A stretch of DNA of 64,000 bases from Lepraria neglecta. Lineage: Eukaryota > Ascomycota > Lecanoromycetes > Lecanorales > Stereocaulaceae. A program made the translations under genes and the position numbers. The stretch is taken from the NCBI GenBank assembly GCA_033220425.1, contig CM065646.1, forward strand, positions 2,487,501-2,551,500, read 5' to 3'. Each line of letters begins with the position of its first letter. The first letter of the stretch is position 1. Positions 39,275 to 51,640 of this stretch are shown here, in pieces. Under the pieces are notes generated by a model. That model did not search any database. It saw only the letters and a list, made by a program, of their open reading frames with translations, and had not been told where the DNA came from.

Positions 39275-40063
39275 ATCTGCAAATTATTTCTGCCTCGGCA
39301 AATATTAGCTTCCGCGGATAGCGCCCGGAGCTCCTAGAGGTGCCCCCGCTGCCTCAGCGCAACGCGCAATGCTCCAAGGCAGCTGAGGCAGCTCTGAGGC
39401 AGCCCGAGTAGCCAAGCTTCGACGCCAAGCGCCCAGAAGCTTAACCCCGAAAGCCGTGATGTTCCATGATCGGCGGCAGCGCTCGGGAGCCTCACCACCC
39501 AGCAGCGCCATGTCGCAGCCCCAACATCTACTCAGATTCGGGCGATTCAGCCAAAGTTCTCGCGGGGGGGTGCGCGCGCCTGTGCAGGTTCTACAGCATA
39601 TGTCATCGGCGTAAATCTATACGTATTCGGTGGACTTGCGCATTTGCGCTGATTGCGATGATTGCGCTGATTGCGCTGACGTTTATGGCGCTCGTTAGGG
39701 GGCTGCTAAGGCCTTAGCTTTGTTGATGTCTAGGCGCGTTATTTGGGGCGTTGCTGGGCGCGTTGCTGGGCGCGTTCCTAGCGCCCGCAGCCCCAAACTT
39801 CAACATTTCAACGCTGCGTAGTCGAATAACTCGCGCAATATGGCATCTACGAGGCTCTAATTCAGACTGATTTATCGTATAACCTTTGCGCCGGTAGCCT
39901 CCAAATTTGGGGCCTAACGGAATCGATTTAGAGCTGCCTCGTGACTGCCTCGGGGTGCCTCAGTGGCCCCTAGAGGCGCTCCTGAGCTAGCTTTCTAGCA
40001 CACCCCGCTTATAGCCTCGGAGGCCACTAAGGCACCCCCGAGGTAGAAATATAATTCGTAGAT
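39275..40063 (-). mobile_element. GC-rich non-autonomous TIR element, copy 3
   Basis: A 789 bp inverted copy of the elements at 4165 and 8823, with both terminal repeats (ATCTGCAAATTATTTCTGCC on the left and ATAATTCGTAGAT on the right). It lies between the gag and protease regions of element 3. It remains GC-rich with plentiful CA and TG while its host is TA-rich. Open frames on either strand match between copies only because the copies are alike. No transposase is visible. Confidence 0.8.
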
Positions 40064-42648
40064 ATAAGATAGAAAGAACTTATAGAATTCCTTCCCGTTT
40101 AGGGAAAAGAGTAATCCCTTACGGTAGGGGTAGCTACGAGGAGATTAATATATAAACCTCTAAATAATATCTATATTCCGTATAATACGATATATATATG
40201 AAAATACTAGTAATTATTAATAGATAGCGGACCGTTGCGATAATAGATTCTAGAGCTACTAGAAACTTTATCTCGCGAGACTTAGTATAATTAACTAGAA
40301 TACTAACCCGAAAGAAGTTATAATAGTATAACCTTTAGATAGCTAATAGATTAATACTATTAATAGAAAAGGTAGATAAAGAGATACTTTCGTTACCTAT
40401 TATAATTTAGTACTACTATAAGGAGATTACCTTTAATATTATTAGGATAGCTATTTATTATATAATTTTAGGAATACCTTAGCTAAAGAAGTATAACCTA
40501 ATAATTAATTAGGCTTAAAGAGTACTTAAGATAGATTAATCTAGAAATATTACTAGGATTATACCTATATATTAGTAGTAATTAATAGTAGATAAGAAGT
40601 CGAACCGAAGACTAGTTAAGATATATATTACCTTAGCTTTATATAAGGACGGTACTAAGAGGTAGTCTAACTCTATAGTTACTAGTAGAGGTTAGTAGAA
40701 TAATAAAGTAAGAGTTAAAGGAGGAACTAATATACTCTCTATCCCTTAAGAATATAGTAAGTAGATATATTTATTTAAGAAAGAGATAAATATAGAAGTA
40801 TTACCTAAGTATTAGCTATAGGATTATAAGATCGAACTCGAACCTAGTAAGTAACTAATATTTAGACCTATTTATATATTATCGGAAAAGGAACTTAAGA
40901 ATAAGAACTTTAAAAGGGGATTTATTTAGGAATCTAAATTACTAGTAGGTTATCTAATCCTCTTTACACTAAAGAAGGATAGAAGCTTATAGCTATATAT
41001 TAACTATTAAAAGTTAAACGATATTATAATTAAAAATAGATATCCTTTACCTAATATTAGCGAGCTATAGGATTAGCTTAGGAAAGTAAAGATATTTACT
41101 AAACTAGACCTTAGAGGTATATATAATCTAATTTGAATAAAGGAAGGCGAGGAATAGAAAACTACCTTCCGAACAAGATATAGCTATTATAAATATCTAG
41201 TAATACCGTTTAGACTTACTAACGTACTAGTAATCTACTAAGTACTTATTAATAATATTATACGAGTATACTTAGATCGAATAGCGATAGCGTACCTTGA
41301 TAATATACTAATTTATTCTAAGAATAAGAAAGAATATATTATATATATATAGGATATCCTTAGATATCTATTATAAGTAAAACTTCTTCTTAAACCGGAA
41401 AAGTACGAATTCTATAAGGAATTAGTAGAATTTCTAGGATTTATAGTTAGTATAAAAGGTATTAGTATAAGCCTAGACAAGATTAAGGCTATAGTAGAAT
41501 AGTCTATACTATAAGACGTTAAAATAGTATAAAGCTTCTTAGGATTTACTAACTTTAATAGAAAGTTTATTAAAGGCTACTCTAAGAAAGTACTACCTCT
41601 AATAGATATTACGAAGAAGGATATTAGATTTATATAGGGAAAAGACTAATAGAGATTATTCGAGATACTAAAGAAAGTATATATAGATCTACTAGTACTC
41701 TATACCTTTTAGGCTAATATACCGGCCTATATCGAAATAGATATCTCGGATCTTGTAATTAGAGTATATCTATATTAGGAAAAAGATGGAAAGTAGTATC
41801 TAGTTACCTACTATTTAAGAAAGATATTAGTAGCTAAATAAAACTATAATATATACGATAAGGAACTACTTACTATAGTTTATATACTATAGAATTAGTA
41901 AATATATATAGAAAGCTGCTTAGATCTAACTATCTTTACGGATTATAAAAACCTTCTTAACTTTATAATAACGAAAGAGTTAAATAGAAGATAAGTTCGA
42001 TAGTTAGAACTACTAGATTAGTATAAATTCAAGATAACCTATACCCTAGAAAAGGATAATAGTCGAGCGGATACCCTTAGTAGACGATTAGACTATATAG
42101 AAGAAAAGAATATTATAGAACGACTAATCCTAAAGAAAGAAGCGGACGGATTATTAGTACTATACTAGGTATTAGCTATAACCCTCTATATATTAGAACC
42201 TAATACGATAGATAGGATTATAAAGGTCTATAATAACGATATATTCGCAATAAATCTACGAAAGGATTAGTAGAGTTTAGTATTACTTAAGTACTAGGGT
42301 AAAACCTACTTGCCTAATATATACGTTAAAGAAGTAATTAGGGATTACTATAACGACCCTTTATAAGGTTACCTAGGAGTATCTAAAATAATAGAACTCC
42401 TAGGAAGAGAATACGTAGCGTCGAAGCTTCGGACGCGCGTTAAATAATATATTAAAGAATATATCTAATACTAATAAAATAAGTCTATAAGATATACTAA
42501 ATATAGATAAATATAATTTACTTCTATACTAAGATTACTATAGAATAATATTATAATAGACTTTATAGTCAAACTACTACCCTTAAAGGATCTAGCTACT
42601 TAGGATACTTTTAACTTAGTTATAGTTATTATAGATAAACTTATAAAG

Positions 42649-43075
42649 TGTTACGACCCACGTCCGATCGTTTACCTAACGGTGCGATAACCGGGTATAG
42701 GTGTAGACGTACTATGCTTCTGTGGGAGAGGAGTCACTTAGGTAGAATGGCAGTCTTTATAGTTGTAGGTAATCAATGCGTTCTATATTAATAACTAGTA
42801 AAGTATAGTACAATAAATACCAGGAAGATTAACCAAGTAACGGTTTACCAAGTTGAACACACTATTCCAAACAACGGGCAAAGCCCCGTATATGTAGACA
42901 TAAGAAATCCTGCCAAGCATTCTATAAGCGTAATGAGCGCACGGCGCTCATTACGCTCATCATCTTTAAGCGCTATAAGCGCACGGCGCTCGTTGCGCTC
43001 ATCGCTTCAGCTGCTAGTCCTGTCTATAGTGCTTTATCCTATAGGATAGTCCTGTTAGAACCGAGGGTTCTAATA
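42649..43075 (-). repeat. LTR, family 2 (3' LTR of element 5)
   Basis: A 427 bp repeat, the reverse complement of the family-2 LTR type seen in element 4 and nearly identical to 48,742-49,168. The few differences are mostly C/T or G/A transitions. Confidence 0.85.
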
Positions 43076-46000
43076 CTAGCCCCCTCCTCTAGATTTCTCG
43101 TCCCGAGAAACCATCTATCCTTTATACCTCCTCGTCGAAACATCTATTCTAAAGATCCCATCGTCCGTCGTAAAGAGCTCTCTAGTAAATTATCTAGATT
43201 CGTAATACGTCCTTATACTCTCTATATAAAGGATAATCAGTAATGCTTAGTAGGTGCCCGTTCAGATTATTATTCTAACTATATTACTACGGGCAAGAAG
43301 TATAACCTAGTTATATCTGTCGACGAAATACGTTATATTAAGAAAGTACGCGACGATACTTAGTCCGAAATAAAAGAAACGCAGGCGAAACTTATACGCC
43401 TTTAATCGTAATTTAATCAAGTTTAGGATAAAGAGAGAAAGTTAGTTAAGTACGAGTTATAGAATATTAAGGAGTTAGAGAAGGATAAGGGTCTTCCTTC
43501 TAACACCCCTGACGGCTTAATATTCAACGTCGGCTCTAAGCAGTTCGACCTCCTCCCCGGCCTAGAGGGCCCTGAGAGTTTCGACTGGTCTTCCCTTATC
43601 TCCGATGAAACTCTTATAGGCATTCCCTGCAATTCCCCGCAAGGTTCCTAAGAGGTTCCTAGGTACTTTCTATTTCATTATACCCTTTCTATTTAACTAG
43701 ATAGAACTGATTTCTTCTATCTAGGATCCTCTCGACCTTATACTCTATTTCTTCCTTAATATTATAATGAAACGTTTCTTAGAGTAGTATATTAGAGTCT
43801 ACTAGCTCCAGAAGTAAGATATGGAATACTAGATATACTTTGGCGTTAGGTGGAAGCTCGAGTTTATAGTTAACGGCCCCTTTTACCTTCTTAATCAAGA
43901 ATAGTCCGACCTTAATATAATCTAATTTCTTACTTAGTCTCGTTATCTTCATATTTTTTATTAGGAGGTATACTTTATCCCCCTCTTTAAGCTAAGGAAT
44001 ATTCTTTCTTTTATTATTAACTTACTCCTTTAACTTATTATTTGAGCTCTTAATTATTATTTATATCTCTTTATATAAATTCTTTAGCTCCTCTACCTTA
44101 ACTAAGGCTTTTTCTGTGTTAGGTCCGTCCCTAGCTTACAGAAATATGTTTATATTCTTTCCGTGGTTAGCGAAGAATGGTGTTAGACCTATTATATCTG
44201 ATCTTTTGTCGTTATACGCTAGTTATACTATTAGAAGTAGTAAAACCTAGTTATCTTATTTTAGGTTCACGTAATATCTTAGGTATACTTCCATTGTTTG
44301 ATTTGCACGTTCCGTTTGTCTATTAGTCTATAGGTAGTACGCTGTCGACATCCGAAGTTTAGTTCTAATTACTACTATCAGCGTTCTCTAATAGTTAGAA
44401 GTAAATAACTTATCTCTATCGGATGTGATCGACTTAGGTATACTATGATCCCTTATTAGCTTGTTAAGTAATATAAAGGCTAACTGATCTGCCTTATATA
44501 TCTCCTTGAACGGTATTATGATTGTATACTTCGTGAGTTTATCTATAATAACCATGATTGAATCGAAGGTATCCTGTATAGCTAGGTCCTTCGAAGGTAG
44601 TAGTTTGACCACGAAGTCCATTATGATATTATCCCATAGTGACTCTAGTACAGGCGTAAATTGGATTTACCCGTACTTAGCGTGTCGTGCAGACTTGTTC
44701 TACTGGTATTGAATACATTCCTTAATATATTGTTTAACGCGTGTCCGAAGTTTCGGCGCTGCGTATCCTCTTCCTAGGAGTTCTATTATCTTGGATACTC
44801 TAGGGTAACCTTATAAAGGGTCATTATAGTAATCCCTAATTACTTCTTCAACGTATATATCAGGTAAGAAGGTCTTTTCCTGATATCTAAGTAATACTAA
44901 ATCTAGTTGATCCTGTCGTAGTTTTATTGCGAATGTATCGTTGTCGTAGGCCCTTACGATCCTGTTAGTCGTATTAGGTCCTAATATACGAAGGGTCATT
45001 ACTAGTGCCTAGTATAGCACTAATGATCCATCGGCTTCTTATTTTAGGATTGGTTGTTCCGTAACATTCTTTTCTTCTATATAGTCTAATCGCCTACTAA
45101 GCGTATCTGCTCGACTATTATCTTTCCCTAGGGTATAGGTTATCTTGAACTTATATTGTCCGAGTAGTTCTAACTATCTAACTTATCTCCTATTCAACTC
45201 CTTTATTGTTATAAAGTTAAGAAGATTCTTATAATCCGTGAAGATAGTTAATTCTAAGTAGCTTTCCGCGTACACTCTCTAATTTTGAAGTATATATACT
45301 ACGGTAAGTAGTTCTTTGTCGTGTATATTATAGTTCTATTCTACTACTAACATTTTTCGTGAAAAGTAGGTAACTAGATACTACTTTTAGTCCTTTATTT
45401 AATAAAGGTATACTCCTATTACAAGATCCGAGGTATCTATTTTAATACAAGCTAGTTCGTTGGCTTGAAAGGTATAGAGTACTAGTAGATCCGTATATGC
45501 TTTTTTTAACGTGTTAAACGATTTTTATTATTCTTATCCCTATATGAATCCGATATCCTTCTTAGTAATATCTATAAGTAGAAGTACTTTCTTTGAGTAG
45601 CCCTTAATAAACTTCCTGTTAAAGTTAGTAAATCCTAAGAAACTTTGTACTATTTTAACGTCTTGTAGTATAGGCTATTCCGCTATAGCTTTAATCTTTT
45701 CTAGGCTTATACTAATACCTCTTATACTAACTACAAATCCTAGGAACTTAACAGAGTCCCTATAAAATTCGCACTTTTCCGGTTTAAGGAGAAGTCCCGC
45801 TTGCGACAGGTATTCGATAATGTCCTATATATACTTAATATGTTCTTCCTTTTTCTTAGAGTAAATTAAGATGTCGTCGAGGTACGCTATCGCTATTCGA
45901 TCTAAGTATGCTCGTATAACGTTATTAATAAGTGCTTAGCAGGTTGCTGGTGCGTTAGTGAGTCTAAACAGCATTACTAGATACTTGTAGTAGCCATATC

Positions 46001-48741
46001 TAGTCCGGAAGGTAGTTTTCCATTCTTCGCCTTCTTTTATCCAGATTAGATTATATACGCCCCTAAGGTCTAGTTTCGTAAATATCTTTGCCTTGCCGAG
46101 CCGATCCTACAGCTCGCTAATATTTGGTAAAGGGTATCGATTCTTGATAGTAATGTCGTTCAACTTTCGGTAGTCGATATATAGCCTTAAGCTTCCGTCC
46201 TTCTTCAGCGCGAAGAGGATTAGATAACCTACTAGTAATTTGGATTCTTAAATAAATCCCTTCTTAAGGTTCTCCTCGATATACCCGCGAAGTATAGTAA
46301 GTTCCTTTTCCGATAATATATAGATAGGTCTAAATATCAGCGCCTTGCCAGTTTCGAGTTCGATCTTATAATCCTATAGCTGGTACTTAGGCAACGCTTT
46401 TGCGCTCGTCTCTTCCTCGAATAGGTATACCTACTATTTATATTCCCGAGGGATCGCAGAAGGTTCATCTTTTCCTTCAGTAGCTCTCTCTTTCGTATCC
46501 TGCTAACCCTTACTAGTAACTAAGGAGTCGAGCCTTCTCTCTTAGAAGTCGCTCTTATCGTTTAAGAATAAAGTAATATATACTTTAACCGGTCTTCGGT
46601 TCTTTCTCTTATCTATTATTATCTACTATCGACTAATAGGTCTAATACTAGTAATATTCCTAGATTATCCGAATTTAAGTACTTTCGTCTTCCAGTTGAT
46701 TTCTAGGTTATATTTATTTAACCAAGGTATTCCTAAAATGATATTATAAGTAGCTATCCTAACTATATCGAATGTAATCTCCTTATAGTATTACTGAATT
46801 ATCACTAGTAGGGAGAGTATTTCTTCCTCTACTTTTCCTATTGAAAATACTAACCTGTCGGCCAGGCGTAGCTTATAAGATAATTTCTTCTTCCGGGTTA
46901 GTAGGCTGCTTAAGTCTACTAAGTTCCTCGAGATAAAATTTCCTGTAGCCCCGCTATCTATTATTGCTATAGTCCGCTATCTATTAATATTTACTAGTAT
47001 AATAATATAAGTATGGTATTAGGCGGAACATAATTATTGTTTGGGGAATAACGTATTAATCTCCTTATGCTTCCCTGTAGTATAAGAGATCATTCTTTTC
47101 CCTATAATAGTAGGAAGCTATATATTTCCTTTATACCCTTATACGGGATATATTTGTCATATAGGTAGCTATACTATAGTACCTGGTTATAAGCTCCTCT
47201 CTTGAAGACTTTAAGTAAGTTATTCCTTTCCTTTTCCTACTTCTCTATAAAGTATAGGAAGTAGTAATACTTCCTCTTGCTTATAAGATGCTATTAGTAT
47301 CTATCTTCCTTATACTTATACTACTATATTTCTCTATAGTAGGCTTTCTTAAGTAAAGGTACCGTGCGCTCTTTCGCTAGACGGCCCCTTTCTTCTCTAT
47401 ATACTAAATAATCGGGTAATATATATTTAGTATATAGAATCTCGCTATATTACTAATATTCCCTATCGTATCGATAGTCTCGTATAGGTTCGTCCCATTT
47501 GGGTTTTACAGATAATTACTTATTTAATACACCTTATACTTTGCTTTCGATTTTATCGAAGAGTTTATATTCGTCTTCGTCCGATTAAGGTTCGTTGATT
47601 TCTAGTAATTTTCCTTCTGCTTGGGATATGGTAGATCTAGGTTCGGGTATCGACGCTGGTCTCTCCGGGCTAGCTTTCCGCTGTTCCTAATCCGTCTTAT
47701 ACTATTAAGATCTATTACCATCCCTATAGTAATATCTCTATACTTCTTTATTGAATTCTGATTCGAAGGTATCGTCTTCCGAATCCTAACTTAATTCTTC
47801 TATATTGTAGAGTAGCCATGTTTCTTCGGAGTTTTCCTCGTTATCTAGAGGTCCTCCTTCTATTACGTTAATCTGCGGTCGGTATACTATATTCTTCGAC
47901 CTGCAGTCTCTAGCCATATAGCCTAGTTTGCTATAGCTATAGTAAGTAATTACTTTCTTTCCCCCGTGCTGCTTTTTCCCTTTAAAGTTTCCTTTCTTCT
48001 TTCCTATCTAAATAAAGTTAATCTCTATTAGTACTGTGCTATAGTAAGTATTACGTTCCCCGTAGTCTTGTCGGTAATTCCTTGTTTTCGAAAAGAATCC
48101 CTTATATCGGGTTCCGCTGACTCCTCCGTCATACCGTTTCTCTATAGATCGTTTAAATAGTTTATTATTGATTTCGATCGCATTTTTAATAAGTCTATCT
48201 AGAGTATCGATTACTCCTCCGAATCTTATAAGCTCGTCTTTGATATTGTCTTTAAGGCCCTAACGATACATTATTATCAGCGTATCATCATCCCAGCCCG
48301 TTTTGGTCGCGTATATTTGAAATTAAGTTGAAAACTCTGACGCTAACTTCTTCTATTTTATATACTAGATGATGTATATTACTACGTTTACCTCGTTGGA
48401 AGGTCCGAATATATAGCGGATTTCAACTATAAACTTTGGTATACTTTCTATCCATGACTTAACGTCGCCGTCTTCGTCGTCGTCTTCCATGTACTTTTTT
48501 AGGAAAGGTTCAACCTACTTTTGGGCCCGTCCTTGTAGGTACGATATGGCGAAGGTAGTATATCTAGTTACTAGGAGCAAGTCTCCCTGGAATAAAAGGT
48601 ATAGTTATACTTGTGTAAGCCATGGCTCAAGCTTATCCCTGTCTCCATAGTATAGTGTCTCTAGCCAGTAACTATTAAGGTGCTTAGGGTAGGGTTTCTG
48701 CCTGAAGTTATTAAAGAACTCATCCCTTAGGGTGTTCAAAG

Positions 48742-49168
48742 TGTTACGACCCACATCTGATCGTTTACCTAACAGTGCGATAACCGGGTATAGGTGTAGA
48801 CGTACTATGCTTCTGTAGGAGAGGAGTTACTCAGGTAGAATGGCAGTCTTTGTAGTTATAGGTAATCAATGCGTTCTATGTTAATAACTAGTAAAGTATA
48901 GTGCAATAAATACCAGGAAGATTAACCAAGTAACGGTTTACTAAGTTAAACACACTGTTCCAAATAACGGGCAAAGCCCCGTATATATAGACATAAGAAA
49001 TCCTGCCAAGCATTCTATGAGCGTAATGAGCGCACGGCGCTCATTGCGCTCATCATCTTTGAGCGCCATGAGCGTACGGCGCTCGTTACGCTCATCGCTT
49101 CAGCTGCTAGTCCTGTCTATAGTACTTTGTCCTACAGGATAGTCCTATTAGAACCGAGGGTTCTAACA
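48742..49168 (-). repeat. LTR, family 2 (5' LTR of element 5)
   Basis: A 427 bp repeat, the same length as its partner at 42,649. It is followed by TAAAG, the target duplication, after which element 3 integrase resumes. Confidence 0.85.
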
Positions 49169-50071
49169 TAAAGTATATAATTATAATACTATTCAAGGAA
49201 ATCTATAAAGCGGATTAGTTAGTATTCGTACTACTAGATAGGTTAATAGGGGATTATAGTATACTAAAGTCAATAATATCTAATAGAGACAAGTTATTTA
49301 CTTCTAACTATTAGAGAACGCTTATAGTAGTAATTAGAACTAAACTTCGGATATTAATAGCGTATTATCTATAGACTAATAGATAAATAGAACGTATAAA
49401 TTAAATAATAGAAGTATATTTAAGGTACTATATAAACTAGAAGTAAGATAACTAGGTTTTACTACTTCTAATAGTATAACTAGCGTATAATAATAAAAGG
49501 TTAGATATAATAGGCCTAATACTATTCTTTACTAACTATAGAAAGAATATAAATATATTTCTAGATCTAAGAAAAGGACCTAATATAGAAAGAGCCTTAG
49601 TTAAGGTAGAAGAACTAAAGAATTTATATAAGGATATATAAAGGTCTATTAAAAGCTTAAATACTAAGTTAAAGGAATAGGTTAATAAGAAAAGAAAAAA
49701 TATTCCTTAGCTAAAAGAGAGGGATAAAGTATACCTCCTAATTAAAAATATAAGGATAATAAGACTAAGTAAAAAACTAGATTATATTAAAGTTAGACTA
49801 TTCTTAATTAAATAGGTAAAAGGACCCGTTAACTATAAACTCTAACTACTACCTAACGCTAAAGTATATCCGGTATTCTATATCTTACTTCTAGAGCTAG
49901 TAGACTCTAGTATACCTCTCTAAGAAATATTCTATTATAATATTAAGGAAGAAATAGAGTATAAGGTTAAGAGAATCCTAGATAGAAGAAATTAGTTCTA
50001 TCTAGTTAAATAGAAAGAGTATAATAAAATAGAAAATACCTAGGAACCTCTTAGTAACCTTGCGGGGAACT

Positions 50072-50502
50072 TGTTACGATTAGGAAACATGATCAGGGAT
50101 GCGCTCATAGAGCGTAGCGCCCGTTATGGTTCGAGTCGACGAGTCGGTATCCGACTCGAACAGACCCTGAAGGCTTGGCATGTTAAGCGATGAGCGCAGT
50201 GGTCGCAATGAGCGCAGTGCGATCAGTGCGATCAGTGCGATCAAGAATGCTTGGCATGGATTTCGTATGTCTATATATGCAGAGCACTGCTTACCACTTG
50301 GAGCATCGTGCTCAACTTGCTATTCAATTGTCTACTATATACGATAGATCTCTTAGGCTAGGTACTGAATATATATTATCTGATTATATACCAGACCCGC
50401 TTAGCATCACTTGAAGCCTGCTTCATACTCTTGTCAGGTTGCACCTCCATTCCCATTGAGAATCAATCTATAGAACTACCGCACGCAACGTGGTTCGTAA
50501 TA
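50072..50502 (+). repeat. Solo LTR, family 1
   Basis: A 431 bp solo LTR, opening TGTTACGATTAGG and closing GGTTCGTAATA, flanked by a perfect GAACT duplication (50,067-50,071 and 50,503-50,507). It interrupts the chromodomain end of element 3. It is much less RIP-mutated than its surroundings, with abundant CA and TG. It includes three GATCAGTGC-type short repeats near 50,218-50,245. A solo LTR usually remains after recombination between the two LTRs of a full element. Confidence 0.85.
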
Positions 50503-51091
50503 GAACTATAGGGAATATCTATAAGAGTTCTACTAGAGATAAAGGAAGACTAGTCGAACCCTTTAAGGGCGTCTAAACTATTAGGCAGGTCGAAACGCTC
50601 GGATAATATATTAAATATTAAGTTATCGGGATTAAGCGGCGGGGTAGTCTCGTTACGCTCTATCTCTTTAATATTCTAAAGCTTATAATATACTAACGTA
50701 TCTTCCTCCTCTTCAAGTTTTTCTATCTTATAGTTTAATCTTATAGTATACGTAGTAAGCTTATTCTACTTATAAAGTACTTCGCGAAGTATAACTATCT
50801 TTTTATAATATTTCCTTTATATATAGTAAAGCTTAGCCTTAGAAAAGGCAAGCTCGTAAGAAAGACTAGACGACGTATACTCTATATACGATTCTAACTC
50901 TATCCTAATATAATATTCCTTCTCGCGATAAATATAGTACTCGTACTTTTATATAACAATAACTATGGCGCTTGAGCTAGTAAGTATACGCTATCTCCTA
51001 ATTACTAACTTGGATAGGTTATCTAGTTTTAGGCGAGATATAAAGGATAATAGGTTATCCTTAGGACGAGGATTCTAGAGGAGGGAGCTAA

Positions 51092-51357
51092 TATTATAAG
51101 CTAAGAATATACTAGTAGTAACGCGCCGAGAGCGTATAAGCTAGTATAGGCTTGGCAGGGATATAGTTCAGGCGAATCGATATTCGACTTATTCAACTTA
51201 GATATAGTTTAGACGAATCGATATTCGACTTGTTCGACTTAGATATAGTTTAGATAAATCGATATTCGACTCGTTCGATTAAGGATGCTTGGCAGGATTT
51301 CCTATTACTATATATATAGAGTACTATTTACTATTTGGAGTATTGTACTTAACTTCT
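51092..51357 (+). repeat. LTR, family 1 variant (3' LTR of element 3, incomplete)
   Basis: Matches the first part of 30,566-31,016, including the three 45-bp units. It is incomplete on the right, where unrelated sequence follows. Confidence 0.7.
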
Positions 51358-51640
51358 CTTCTAAGGTACTAGATGTTTTACCTCCGTTCCGGCTGCAAGT
51401 TATATACGTTTACTTTAGTATATTTATTTCGGATCGCTACCCTTTATAAGGAAGGAGAATTAGAATTATAATAGGAACCTATAGTAATATAAAATCAAGT
51501 ATAGTAGTAGGTTTATACTAAGACTAATTCTCTAGGAGTCTATAAGAGAGGGGGACGAAAACTCCCTATTAAACAATAGGCGTATAGGACTCGTAGCGCT
51601 AATGTACGCCAAGCGTACTATAGTCGCGAGCCAACCAAGA
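51358..51640. other. Unassigned TA-rich stretch
   Basis: Lies between the incomplete LTR of element 3 and the pogo-like fragment. The composition is RIP-like. I see no coding frame and no match to the other repeats in the window. It may be the lost far end of element 2 or decayed pogo sequence. Confidence 0.4.

Larger units (their letters stand above)
42649..49168 (-). mobile_element. Ty3/Gypsy chromovirus fossil, element 5 (youngest full-length copy)
   Basis: A 6,520 bp minus-strand element, inserted in the integrase region of element 3 with a perfect target duplication (TAAAG). Both LTRs are 427 bp (42,649-43,075 and 48,742-49,168). From right to left: gag (48,741 to about 47,960), zinc-knuckle trace (about 47,960-47,920), protease (about 46,990-46,840), reverse transcriptase (about 46,330-45,640), RNase H (about 45,480-45,100), integrase (about 44,830-44,100) and chromodomain (about 43,790-43,640). 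It is the least RIP-mutated retroelement here, with visibly more CA and TG than its surroundings. It is still broken at numerous points. Confidence 0.85.
30566..51357 (+). mobile_element. Ty3/Gypsy fossil, element 3, with nested inserts
   Basis: A plus-strand Gypsy element with family-1-type LTRs. The 5' LTR is 30,566-31,016 and the 3' LTR starts at 51,092 and is incomplete. The interior is gag (31,017-31,890, resuming at 38,392 with a zinc-knuckle trace), protease (about 40,215-40,280), reverse transcriptase (about 40,850-41,570), RNase H (about 41,700-42,080), integrase (about 42,370-42,648, resuming at 49,169) and an integrase-tail chromodomain trace near 49,945-50,060. It was split by element 4, a GC-rich TIR element, element 5 and a solo LTR. 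A purine-rich tract precedes the 3' LTR. It is strongly RIP-decayed with many breaks. Confidence 0.75.

Noticed and set aside
44388-44999. Short minus-strand frames of 62-77 codons
   Set aside because: They are surviving bits of the integrase region of element 5, not separate genes.
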